From assembly GCF_001689125.2 (NCBI RefSeq), contig NZ_CP015405.2, forward strand, positions 124,001-188,000: a stretch of 64,000 nucleotides of DNA, given 5' to 3'. The position numbers and the translations under genes were made by a program. Each line of letters begins with the position of its first letter. Positions within the stretch are counted from its first letter, which is position 1. The stretch is from Blautia pseudococcoides. GTDB taxonomy: Bacteria > Bacillota > Clostridia > Lachnospirales > Lachnospiraceae. Shown piece after piece: positions 55,827-64,000 of this stretch. The notes under the pieces are model-generated. The model saw only the letters and a list, made by a program, of their open reading frames with translations. It ran no database searches and was not told where the DNA came from.

Positions 55827-56020
55827 CTTCCATAGTATACTACAAAAGATAGAGGAAATTCCAGTGGCTTAGGGAAAAATATATTATTTTGTTCAGATTA
55901 CACAGAATAACAGGGAAATTAACAAAAGTTTTATAAATGTGTCGTCTTTTTCATAATCTTCTTATTGATTTATCAAGTCCCAATCCGTATAATAGAAGAG
56001 ATAATAATAGGAGGAAAGAG

Positions 56021-58030
56021 ATGGATCAAAACCAAAATAGAAACCAGGACCCAAACAAAAAAAGTCCTCAAAATAAGCAGTCCCTTTTGGTGCTCCTGAT
56101 TTGTATAATAGTCATGCTGCTCTGCATGAATATGATGACAAAGATAGGCAGAGGAGATTCCAGCAAAATAAAATACAGTGAATTTATCACTATGCTGGAC
56201 AAGGGGGAAGTAGAGAGTGTAGTTCTCAAGTCCGATACACTCACCATCACCCTGAAGCATGGCGCAGGAGTGGCAGCGCAGACCAAGACTACCACACTGA
56301 TGGAGGACTTGAGCGAACTTACCAAAAGACTTGAGAAAGCAGGCATCAAAGACTTTGATAAGGAGCAGCCCAATATAGCGGGAGAGCTGATCTACAGCTT
56401 GCTGAGTATTCTCATACCCGTTGTTTTGATGGTGGCCCTGTTCAGCTTTATGTTCCGCCGGATGAACAAAGGCGGCGGCATGATGGGCGGTGTAGGCAAG
56501 AGCAAGGCGAAGGCCTATGTGCAGAAGGAGACTGGTGTCACCTTCCGGGATGTGGCCGGTCAGGATGAGGCAAAAGAATCCCTGCAGGAGGTTGTAGATT
56601 TTCTTCACAACCCCGGCAAATATACAGCCATCGGTGCAAAGCTCCCCAAAGGTGCCCTGTTAGTAGGCCCTCCGGGAACCGGTAAGACACTGCTTGCCAA
56701 AGCGGTAGCCGGGGAAGCCCATGTTCCATTTTTCTCCCTGTCCGGTTCTGACTTTGTGGAAATGTTCGTAGGTGTGGGTGCCTCCCGTGTACGTGATCTG
56801 TTTGAGGAAGCCAAGAAAAATGCCCCTTGTATCATTTTTATTGATGAGGTGGACGCCATCGGTAAAACCCGTGACACCAGATTCGGCGGCAATGACGAGC
56901 GTGAACAGACGCTGAACCAGCTTCTGGCTGAGATGGATGGATTTGACACATCGAAAGGTCTTTTGATCCTGGCAGCCACCAACAGACCGGAGGTATTGGA
57001 CCCGGCGCTTCTGCGTCCTGGACGTTTTGACAGACGTGTTATTGTGGACAGACCCGATTTAAAAGGCAGGGTAAACATTCTGAAAGTACATGCAAAGAGT
57101 GTTTCTCTGGATGAAACGGTGGATTTGGAAGCAATTGCCCTTGCAACGTCAGGAGCTGTAGGTTCTGACCTGGCAAATATGATCAATGAGGCGGCCATCC
57201 TGGCTGTCAAGAACGGCAGAAAGGCAGTTGCCCAGAAAGATCTGCTGGAGGCTGTGGAGGTTGTGCTGGTTGGTAAAGAGAAGAAAGATAGGATCTTAAG
57301 CGCTGAGGAGCGTAAGATCGTCTCTTACCATGAAGTGGGCCATGCCCTTGTAAGTGCCCTCCAGAAAGACGCTGAACCTGTTCAGAAGATCACCATTGTG
57401 CCCCGTACTATGGGTGCTCTGGGATACGTGATGCATGTGCCGGAGGAAGAAAAATTCCTGAATACGAGAAAAGAACTGGAAGCCATGCTGGTGGGATACC
57501 TGGGCGGCCGTGCCGCTGAGGAGATTGTGTTTGACACAGTGACCACCGGTGCTGCAAATGATATTGAGCAGGCAACAAAGGTGGCAAGGGCCATGATCAC
57601 CCAGTATGGTATGTCTGACCGTTTTGGCCTTATGGGGCTTGCGGATACCCAGAGCCAATATCTGGATGGCCGTGCAGTATTAAACTGCGGTGATGCCACG
57701 GCAACGGAGATTGACCATGAAGTGATGAAGCTTCTGAAGGTTTCCTATGACGAGGCAAAACGTCTTCTGGCTGCCAACCGTGAGGCCCTTGACAAAATAG
57801 CGGATTTCCTCATTCAGAGGGAGACTATCACCGGCAAAGAATTTATGAAGATCTTCAGGGAGATCAAGGGAATCGCAGAGCCTGAAGAGAAAAAAAGGAT
57901 CGCGGAAAAAGACGGAGCGCCGCCAGTGCCTGTCATTGAGGCTCCGGATGATGCTAAAGCTTCAGCCGGAGTCAATGTTCCGGCGGAGGAGGAAGAAAAA
58001 AATAATCGTACACCTGTTCCTTTTAGCTGA
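56021..58030 (+). CDS. ftsH: ATP-dependent zinc metalloprotease FtsH
   Basis: A membrane-anchored AAA protease that degrades misfolded and regulatory proteins. I start at the ATG 56021, 3 bases after AGGAGGAAAG-type site; an upstream frame from 55937 has none. The 669 residues have TM1 (21-39), a short external domain, TM2 (about 124-145), Walker A GPPGTGKT (216-223), Walker [12 protein letters not shown] (271-281), the second-region-of-homology [20 protein letters not shown] and the zinc motif HEVGH (437-441). The C-terminus is acidic. Confidence 0.95.
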   Translation: MDQNQNRNQDPNKKSPQNKQSLLVLLICIIVMLLCMNMMTKIGRGDSSKIKYSEFITMLDKGEVESVVLKSDTLTITLKHGAGVAAQTKTTTLMEDLSELTKRLEKAGIKDFDKEQPNIAGELIYSLLSILIPVVLMVALFSFMFRRMNKGGGMMGGVGKSKAKAYVQKETGVTFRDVAGQDEAKESLQEVVDFLHNPGKYTAIGAKLPKGALLVGPPGTGKTLLAKAVAGEAHVPFFSLSGSDFVEMFVGVGASRVRDLFEEAKKNAPCIIFIDEVDAIGKTRDTRFGGNDEREQTLNQLLAEMDGFDTSKGLLILAATNRPEVLDPALLRPGRFDRRVIVDRPDLKGRVNILKVHAKSVSLDETVDLEAIALATSGAVGSDLANMINEAAILAVKNGRKAVAQKDLLEAVEVVLVGKEKKDRILSAEERKIVSYHEVGHALVSALQKDAEPVQKITIVPRTMGALGYVMHVPEEEKFLNTRKELEAMLVGYLGGRAAEEIVFDTVTTGAANDIEQATKVARAMITQYGMSDRFGLMGLADTQSQYLDGRAVLNCGDATATEIDHEVMKLLKVSYDEAKRLLAANREALDKIADFLIQRETITGKEFMKIFREIKGIAEPEEKKRIAEKDGAPPVPVIEAPDDAKASAGVNVPAEEEEKNNRTPVPFS

Positions 58031-58088
58031 ATGATATGATAGAATAATAGAAAACACGCGCTGGGAGTTTTCCATTATCATGAATAAA

Positions 58089-58120
58089 GGAAGTTATCGC
58101 ATGGCGGTAACTTCTTTTTC
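58089..58120 (+). terminator. Terminator after ftsH
   Basis: GAAGTTA pairs TAACTTC with CGC/GCG inside, followed by TTTTT. Confidence 0.75.
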
Positions 58121-58175
58121 TTTATCATTTCAAAAAAGTCCGTCAGAAAAAGGTATTAGCTGTAAGGAGGAATAC

Positions 58176-60053
58176 ATGTTTAACATAGAGGAAGAACTGA
58201 AAAAGCTGCCGGCCAGACCCGGGGTCTATATCATGCATGATGCGGACGACACCATTATATACGTGGGCAAGGCTATCAGCTTGAAGAACCGGGTGCGCCA
58301 GTATTTTCAGGGGAGCCGGAACCTGGGTGTCCGCAAGGAGCAGATGGTGGAACAGATCGCCAGATTTGAGTACATCGTCACGGATTCCGAACTGGAAGCC
58401 CTGGTCCTGGAGTGCAACTTAATAAAAGAGCATACACCAAAATACAACATTCTTTTAAAGGATGACAAGACATATCCCTTTATCAAGGTTACGGTTGGGG
58501 AGGATTACCCGAGAATACAGATCGTCCGCAGGGTTAAGAAGGATAAATCACGTTATTACGGCCCTTATTCCAGCGCTATGGCTGTAAAAGACGTGGTGGA
58601 GCTGACTACAAAGCTTTACCGGCTGAGGACGTGCAGCAGAAATCTTCCCAGGGATATAGGGAAAGAGCGCCCCTGCCTTTACCATCAGATCCACCAGTGT
58701 GACGCGCCCTGCCAGGGGTATATCTCTAAGGAAGATTACAAGAAAAAAGTGGATGAACTGTTGGATTTTTTAAACGGCAATCACAAAGAGATCTTAAAAG
58801 AGCTGGAAGAAAAAATGCTTGCGGCATCCCAGGAAATGAATTTCGAGGATGCGGCCCAGTACAGGGACCTGATCCAGAGTGTAAAGCGGATCGGTGAAAG
58901 ACAGAAGATCACGGACCAGCATGGGGAGGATAAAGATGTTGTGGCAGTTGCCCAGGACGGAGAGGATGCGGTGGCACAGGTATTCTTTATCCGTGGCGGC
59001 AAACTCATAGGAAGAGACCATTTCTATCTGAAGGTTGCCAAGGAGGACCCGCGTGCCCAGATCGTGTCCAGTTTCCTGAAACAGTTTTACGCGGGAACTC
59101 CGTTTATCCCAAAAGAGATCATGATCCAGGAGGAGATTGAAGACCGGGAGGTCATATCCCAGTGGCTGGAAAAGAGGAAGGGAAGAAAAGTACACATACG
59201 GATTCCAAAGAAAGGTACAAAGGAAAAGCTTGTGGAACTGGCCCAGAGGAATGCAGAGCTTGTGCTTAACCAGGATAAAGAGCGCATAAAACGTGAGGAG
59301 GGCCGTACGATCGGTGCAGCCAAAGAAATTGCAGGTATGATGGGACTGCCCCAAATGGAGCGGATAGAGGCTTATGATATATCCAATATCAGCGGATTCC
59401 AGTCTGTTGGTTCCATGATCGTCTACGAAAAAGGCAGGCCAAAACGCAGTGACTACCGAAAATTCCGCATCAAGTCTGTTCAGGGGCCAAACGATTACGC
59501 CAGTATGGAGGAGGTCCTTACACGCCGCTTTGTGCATGGACTGGATGAGCAGGAAGCCAGAAGAAAAGAAAATTTGGACGAGGAGTTTGGAAGTTTCACA
59601 CGGTTCCCGGATTTGATCATGATGGACGGCGGCAGGGGACAGGTCAACATTGCGCTGGAGGTACTGGGCAAGCTGAATCTGCAGATTCCGGTCTGCGGTA
59701 TGGTAAAGGATGATAAGCACAGGACCAGAGGGCTGTATTACAATAATAAAGAAATTCCCATCGACAGGAACAGCGAGGGCTTCAAGCTGATCACCAGGAT
59801 CCAGGATGAGGCCCACCGCTTTGCCATTGAATTCCACCGTTCTTTAAGAAGTAAGGGCCAGGTACATTCTATTCTGGATGATATTCCCGGTATCGGTCCT
59901 GCCAGACGAAAAGCCCTTATGAAGCAGTTTCCGGGGCCGGATAAGATCAAGGAGGCTTCCGTGGAGGAATTAAAGGCAGTCCCCTCCATGAATGAGCGCG
60001 CAGCGGAGGCGGTGTATGGATTTTTCCACAAGGAGCAAGAAAAAAAGGAATAG
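58176..60053 (+). CDS. uvrC: Excinuclease ABC subunit C
   Basis: Makes both incisions in nucleotide excision repair. The start is the ATG 58176 after TAAGGAGG; the in-frame extension to 58080 runs through the ftsH terminator. The 625-residue protein has the GIY-YIG domain ([20 protein letters not shown]), the UVR domain near residue 205-240, the C-terminal RNase-H-like nuclease ([26 protein letters not shown]) and a final helix-hairpin-helix ([18 protein letters not shown]). Confidence 0.95.
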   Translation: MFNIEEELKKLPARPGVYIMHDADDTIIYVGKAISLKNRVRQYFQGSRNLGVRKEQMVEQIARFEYIVTDSELEALVLECNLIKEHTPKYNILLKDDKTYPFIKVTVGEDYPRIQIVRRVKKDKSRYYGPYSSAMAVKDVVELTTKLYRLRTCSRNLPRDIGKERPCLYHQIHQCDAPCQGYISKEDYKKKVDELLDFLNGNHKEILKELEEKMLAASQEMNFEDAAQYRDLIQSVKRIGERQKITDQHGEDKDVVAVAQDGEDAVAQVFFIRGGKLIGRDHFYLKVAKEDPRAQIVSSFLKQFYAGTPFIPKEIMIQEEIEDREVISQWLEKRKGRKVHIRIPKKGTKEKLVELAQRNAELVLNQDKERIKREEGRTIGAAKEIAGMMGLPQMERIEAYDISNISGFQSVGSMIVYEKGRPKRSDYRKFRIKSVQGPNDYASMEEVLTRRFVHGLDEQEARRKENLDEEFGSFTRFPDLIMMDGGRGQVNIALEVLGKLNLQIPVCGMVKDDKHRTRGLYYNNKEIPIDRNSEGFKLITRIQDEAHRFAIEFHRSLRSKGQVHSILDDIPGIGPARRKALMKQFPGPDKIKEASVEELKAVPSMNERAAEAVYGFFHKEQEKKE

Positions 60054-60171
60054 TTTGGGCAGGCTTGTTGAACTTCCAAATGCCTTATGATAAACTAGAT
60101 AAGAAGAATTGTAGCGATACGGTGAGGTTACTGAACAGTTACAAGAAATGTTGAAAAGGAGAGCGTGCCAT

Positions 60172-61116
60172 ATGAAAGGTGTAGAACTGAAAAAGCTGAT
60201 ACAGGAATTAAAACTGTATAATAAGACACCGGATATTGATATTTCCAAGAAAAGAATCACCACACCTGATATTAACCGTCCAGCACTGCAGCTGACAGGA
60301 TATTTGGAGCATTTTGAGAACGAACGTGTACAGATAATCGGATATGTAGAATACACATACCTGCTTCATCTGGGGCGTGAGAAGAAAATAGAGGCTTTTG
60401 AGCGTTTTGTCTCCAGCCAGATTCCCTGTGTGATCTTCAGCACCATGACAGAGCCTGATGAAGATATGCTGGAGCTGGCTATGAAATACGAGGTACCTAT
60501 TCTGGTCACAGAACAGACAACCTCCACATTTATGGCAGAGATCATCCGGTGGCTGAATGTGCAGCTTGCACCGTGTATCTCGATCCATGGCGTTTTGGTG
60601 GACGTATACGGTGAAGGCGTGCTGATCATGGGTGAGAGCGGCATTGGAAAAAGTGAGGCAGCTCTGGAGCTTATCAAGCGGGGACATCGTCTTGTCAGCG
60701 ATGACGTGGTAGAGATCCGCCGAGTCAGCGATGTGACGCTGGTTGGTTCAGCACCGGATATCACCCGTCATTTTATCGAACTGCGGGGCATCGGCATCAT
60801 TGATGTGAAGACCCTGTTCGGTGTGGAGAGTGTGAAAAATACCCAGTCTATTGATCTTGTCATCAAATTGGAAGAATGGAACAAAGACAGGGAATATGAC
60901 CGTCTGGGTATGGAGGAAGAATATACGGAGTTTTTGGGCAATCGTATCGTGTGTCATTCACTCCCCATCCGCCCGGGCAGAAATCTTGCGGTTATTGTGG
61001 AATCCGCTGCGGTTAACCACAGGCAGAAAAAGATGGGCTACAACGCGGCCCAGGAACTGTACCGCCGTGTACAGGAGAATATGGCAAAGAAGAGAAGCGA
61101 GGAGGATGAAGACTGA
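60172..61116 (+). CDS. hprK: HPr kinase/phosphorylase
   Basis: Phosphorylates HPr at Ser46 to drive CcpA carbon catabolite control, and reverses the reaction. The 314-residue protein (start 60172, AAAAGGAGAG upstream) shows GESGIGKS (154-161), the catalytic HGVLVDVYGEG region around His 139, and the signature LRGIGIIDV (204-212). Its stop overlaps the ROK kinase start (TGATG). It lies between uvrC and a sugar kinase gene. Confidence 0.94.
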   Translation: MKGVELKKLIQELKLYNKTPDIDISKKRITTPDINRPALQLTGYLEHFENERVQIIGYVEYTYLLHLGREKKIEAFERFVSSQIPCVIFSTMTEPDEDMLELAMKYEVPILVTEQTTSTFMAEIIRWLNVQLAPCISIHGVLVDVYGEGVLIMGESGIGKSEAALELIKRGHRLVSDDVVEIRRVSDVTLVGSAPDITRHFIELRGIGIIDVKTLFGVESVKNTQSIDLVIKLEEWNKDREYDRLGMEEEYTEFLGNRIVCHSLPIRPGRNLAVIVESAAVNHRQKKMGYNAAQELYRRVQENMAKKRSEEDED

Positions 61117-62057
61117 TGACTGCATGGTGTTTTGGAATAGACCTGGGAGGAACAAGCGTCAAATGTGCACTGTTTCAGACAGACGGCACAGTGGAGGAAA
61201 AGTGGGAGATCAAAACCCGCGTGGAGAATGAGGGAAAAGAAATCCTTCCTGATATTGCGAAAACGATCCTGGCCAAGATGGAAGAAAGAAAGATAGTAAA
61301 AGAAGAGGTGGCAGGTGTAGGAATCGGAATTCCCGGACCGGTGGATGAATACGGGGAGATCGCCTGTGCAGTCAACCTTCACTGGGGAAGAAAGAACATT
61401 GAAAAAGAGCTGGCAGAGTTGACCGGGCTTGTGGTAAAGGCTGGAAATGATGCCAATGTGGCAGCCCTCGGTGAGATGTGGAAAGGAGGCGGCCAGGGGT
61501 CTAAAAACCTGATCCTGGTCACGCTGGGAACCGGTGTGGGCGGTGGTATTATTGTCAATGAAAAAATGGTGACGGGCGCCCACGGGGCCGGCGGTGAAAT
61601 CGGACATGCATCTGTGGAGATGGATGAAGAGGAAGCATGTAACTGTGGCAACAAGGGGTGTCTGGAGCAGTACGCCTCAGCCACAGGAATCGCCAGACTG
61701 GCAAGACGTGCCATGACATCCGGTGAGGAGGATTCCGTACTGCGGGGAATTCGGAATGTGACAGCAAAGGACGTGTTTGACGCCTACAAGGATGGGGACG
61801 CACTGGCAGCCAAAGTGGCAGATCAATTTGCGCGTTACCTGGGCAATGCCCTGGCAATCTTCTCCTGCGTTGCAGACCCTGATGTTATCGTGATCGGCGG
61901 CGGTGTCTCCAAGGCGGGACAAGTGCTGATCGACTGTGTGGAAAAATACTTCAGACAGTATGCATTTACAGCCTGCAAGGATACAAAAATAAAGCTGGCA
62001 ACTCTGGGAAATGATGCCGGAATTTATGGGGCGGCAAAATTGATTTTGAGTAAATGA
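61116..62057 (+). CDS. glcK: ROK-family glucokinase
   Basis: A 313-residue kinase converting glucose (or a related hexose) to the 6-phosphate. It has the ATP motif DLGGTSVKCALF, AGNDANVAALGEMWKG, LGTGVGGGIIVN and the ROK zinc cluster CNCGNKGCLEQYAS. It is coupled to hprK by a one-base overlap. ROK kinases can differ in substrate, so glucose is the likely but not the only choice. Confidence 0.88.
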   Translation: MTAWCFGIDLGGTSVKCALFQTDGTVEEKWEIKTRVENEGKEILPDIAKTILAKMEERKIVKEEVAGVGIGIPGPVDEYGEIACAVNLHWGRKNIEKELAELTGLVVKAGNDANVAALGEMWKGGGQGSKNLILVTLGTGVGGGIIVNEKMVTGAHGAGGEIGHASVEMDEEEACNCGNKGCLEQYASATGIARLARRAMTSGEEDSVLRGIRNVTAKDVFDAYKDGDALAAKVADQFARYLGNALAIFSCVADPDVIVIGGGVSKAGQVLIDCVEKYFRQYAFTACKDTKIKLATLGNDAGIYGAAKLILSK

Positions 62058-62075
62058 TCAGGCATAACTTAAAAG

Positions 62076-62114
62076 GAGCATTTCCAATCGGTTCAGATTG
62101 GAAATGCTCTTTTT
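62076..62114. terminator. Bidirectional terminator between glcK and the PBP gene
   Basis: A 14-bp perfect stem (62076-62089 with 62096-62109) is followed by TTTTTG on the plus strand and CCTTTT on the minus strand. Confidence 0.9.
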
Positions 62115-62119
62115 GTTGA

Positions 62120-64000
62120 CTATTCAGTTTCTCCGCCGCCCTCAGGGGGAGCCGGGTCGGGCGTATCCGGTGTGTCGGGTGTATCCGGCGTGTCCGGAGT
62201 ATCGGGATTGTCCGTTGGTGTATCGCCTCCGGGTGTTTCTGTGGGGGTATCACCGGGATTATCCGTTGGTGTATTGCCGTTACTATCCGGCGGCGTATTA
62301 GCCGGATTGTCTGTAGGTGTATCCGTAGGTGTGCCAGTTGGCTCGTTGTTTTCCTCAGCCGGAGGCGTGTATACTTTGTTGGAGTGGACATTACACCGTT
62401 TCTTAGGTATCTCATCCGTTTCAAAATACTCTGTGATGGTTGGGCAGTTATAGTTTGGAAGCAGGCCCGTCTCGGTGCAGACTGTGGTTTTTGACACAGT
62501 TGCCGGCATCTTGAAATCGGTATCTGTCTTGCCTTCGTGGAGCCTCTGCATAATTTTACGCCATAAATCCTGATGATAGGTTCGGTAATCACCGGATGGC
62601 AGTTTTGTGTTATCATCATATCCTGACCACACCGTACAGGTGTAATAAGGGGTATATCCTGCAAACCAAAGGTCATTGTAGCCCTCTGTGGTACCTGTCT
62701 TACCGGCTACATGCATGTTGTCAAGCTGAAGTCTGGTACCTGTACCGTGGTCCACAACGTCTTCCATAGCACTGGTGAGCAGATAAGCTGTGCTGGGTTT
62801 GATGACCTTTGTCTTTTCGGGTGTATTATCAAGGAACACATTGCCATCCTCATCTAAAATCTTGGTATAGAACATTGGTTTGATATATGTTCCGTTGTTG
62901 GCAATCGCCGCATATGAGGCAGTCAGTTCCAGGTTGCTCACGCCTCTTGTGATACCGCCAAGTGCGGTAGGCTGTCCGATATCGGAGTAGACCTTTCCGT
63001 CCACCGTCAGAGTATCAACAATAGAGGTAAAACCGAATTTCAGAAGATAATCGTATGCAAGCTGAGGTGTTACATCGGTAATACATTTTACGGCAACTAC
63101 ATTGACAGAATTTACGATAGCTTCCCGGATGGTGGTAGGACCCCCATAGCTGCCGGTCAGCCAGTTCTTTACAGGTTTTCCGTTAGCGTATTCGTAAGGT
63201 TCATCATCATAAACGGTTGCCAGTGTCTTGTCACACTCATTCAGCGCCGGTGCATAGGTGGATACAATTTTGAAAGTAGAACCGGGCTGCCTTACTGTTC
63301 TGGTCGCTCTGTTCAGGGACAGACTGGTGGCTTTCTCGCCTCGTCCTCCCACAATTGCTTTTACATATCCTGTGTGCTGATCCATGATACACAAAGAGGA
63401 CTGGGGCTGCGGTGTAAAATATGCCTGTTCCGCGATAACGGTACTTCCGTCCTCCGTCTTTGCTGCTTTGAAAGCATCAATATAGGATTGTGCCTGTTCC
63501 TGGCTGTCAAAAAGAAGAGAGAAGTTGGGATCCTCATTCTCTTTGAAATAAGTGGTCATCATTTCCTTGCTGAAGTTTTCTTCTGTCCCGTCCGGATGCG
63601 CGATGGTCAGCGCATAATCAAGTCCCACCTGGGTACCGGCAGGGAAGTTTTCTGGATTGCCGTATTCCTCATCGCATATCTGCTGGACCTGAGGATCCTG
63701 TGTGGTGTAGATGCGCAGACCACCGCTGTAAAGAGCATTGTAGGCCTGCTGTTCGGTATAACCCTTCTGGGTCATCAGATCATCAATCACCTGTCTTGTC
63801 AGCTCATCAATGAAGTAGGAATAAGTATCGTCCTCCTCGGAGGATTCCGCTTCCACTGCCTGGATACGGTCATAAACATTGTCTGCCAGACATTCGTCAT
63901 ATTGTTCCTTTGTAATATAACCCTGGTCCAGCATATGCTCCAGGACATCCTGGCGTCTTTTCGCATTCTCTTCCGGGTTCACAGCCGGGTTAAAACGCGT
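62120..64000 (-). CDS. Class A penicillin-binding protein, 3' part
   Basis: The frame is open to base 64000 (reading TRFNPAVNPEENAKRR before the first in-frame GTG), so the true start lies beyond the window. The visible 626 residues cover the end of the glycosyltransferase-linker region and the full transpeptidase domain: PGSTFKI with the active-site Ser and Lys, NSVNVVA (SxN) and AGKTGTTEG (KTG). It cross-links peptidoglycan outside the membrane. The last 80 residues are a low-complexity Pro/Thr/Asp tail with DTPDTPDTPDTPD repeats, probably a wall-spanning or disordered segment. Confidence 0.92.
   Translation of the reverse strand, partial: TRFNPAVNPEENAKRRQDVLEHMLDQGYITKEQYDECLADNVYDRIQAVEAESSEEDDTYSYFIDELTRQVIDDLMTQKGYTEQQAYNALYSGGLRIYTTQDPQVQQICDEEYGNPENFPAGTQVGLDYALTIAHPDGTEENFSKEMMTTYFKENEDPNFSLLFDSQEQAQSYIDAFKAAKTEDGSTVIAEQAYFTPQPQSSLCIMDQHTGYVKAIVGGRGEKATSLSLNRATRTVRQPGSTFKIVSTYAPALNECDKTLATVYDDEPYEYANGKPVKNWLTGSYGGPTTIREAIVNSVNVVAVKCITDVTPQLAYDYLLKFGFTSIVDTLTVDGKVYSDIGQPTALGGITRGVSNLELTASYAAIANNGTYIKPMFYTKILDEDGNVFLDNTPEKTKVIKPSTAYLLTSAMEDVVDHGTGTRLQLDNMHVAGKTGTTEGYNDLWFAGYTPYYTCTVWSGYDDNTKLPSGDYRTYHQDLWRKIMQRLHEGKTDTDFKMPATVSKTTVCTETGLLPNYNCPTITEYFETDEIPKKRCNVHSNKVYTPPAEENNEPTGTPTDTPTDNPANTPPDSNGNTPTDNPGDTPTETPGGDTPTDNPDTPDTPDTPDTPDTPDPAPPEGGGETE

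Noticed and set aside
55937..56020. FtsH start at 55937
   Set aside because: No ribosome site there; the ATG 56021 follows AGGAGGAAAG and gives the usual N-terminus before TM1.
58080..58175. UvrC start at 58080
   Set aside because: The extra 32 codons run through a clear terminator hairpin; the ATG 58176 follows TAAGGAGG and matches the family N-terminus.

Overview
The window reads as chromosome of a Gram-positive gut Clostridia, most likely a Lachnospiraceae member. Supporting signs are strong AGGAGG-type ribosome binding sites, a low-to-mid G+C content, the ftsH / uvrC-hprK-ROK kinase neighbourhood, nagB, and an N-acetylhexosamine kinase operon. Genus is not determined. An intact-looking siphovirus-type prophage of about 45.9 kb (4740-50644) interrupts it, bounded by a 26-bp direct repeat with one mismatch.

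Host left arm (1-4739): the 3' end of a membrane protein gene, a NatAB-like ABC exporter pair, a bidirectional terminator, nagB and an AraC-family regulator. Host right arm (50645-64000): a sugar nucleotidyltransferase-nahK-galE operon for amino sugars and galactose, a DUF1846 gene, a small palindromic repeat element, ftsH, uvrC-hprK-glucokinase, and the 3' part of a class A penicillin-binding protein gene. Removing the prophage would place the AraC gene and the nucleotidyltransferase-nahK-galE operon head to head, so the phage sits between a possible regulator and a possible target.

Prophage, left to right. (1) Lysogeny: integrase whose stop lies in attL, a stack of hairpins, a leftward two-gene operon (unknown 346-aa protein; PH-SHOCT protein), a small HTH gene under a perfect inverted repeat, and a CI-type repressor facing the early operon across twin operators. 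(2) Early region, 8.7-21.6 kb: many small genes, an exonuclease-like protein, a HerA-type ATPase, a DUF2303-like protein, a resolvase-like nuclease, a DUF4373 replication protein, a 9-residue-repeat protein and a sigma-region-4-like late regulator. Two genes on the opposite strand have matching promoter-leaders. (3) RNA and toxin-antitoxin island, 21.6-23.5 kb: a structured gene-free segment of several hundred bases, tRNA-Asn, a Panacea-domain gene coupled to a two-TM protein gene, and tRNA-Ile(UAU). (4) Late region, 24-46.5 kb: a TerS-TerL fusion, portal, minor capsid, scaffold behind a tRNA-like leader, capsid, connectors, tail, tape measure, baseplate and receptor-binding proteins, holin and endolysin. 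(5) Right-end cargo, 46.6-50.6 kb: a Rha gene followed by a remnant of an endolysin 3' end, a leftward set of small DNA-binding genes, and an AbrB-like gene within a mini-regulon of three promoters that carry the same dyad at the same position.

The main candidates for undescribed biology are the large RNA beside tRNA-Asn, the Panacea/two-TM pair, the three-promoter dyad regulon, and the tRNA-like leader before the scaffold gene. All identifications come from reading the sequence; no database search was run.
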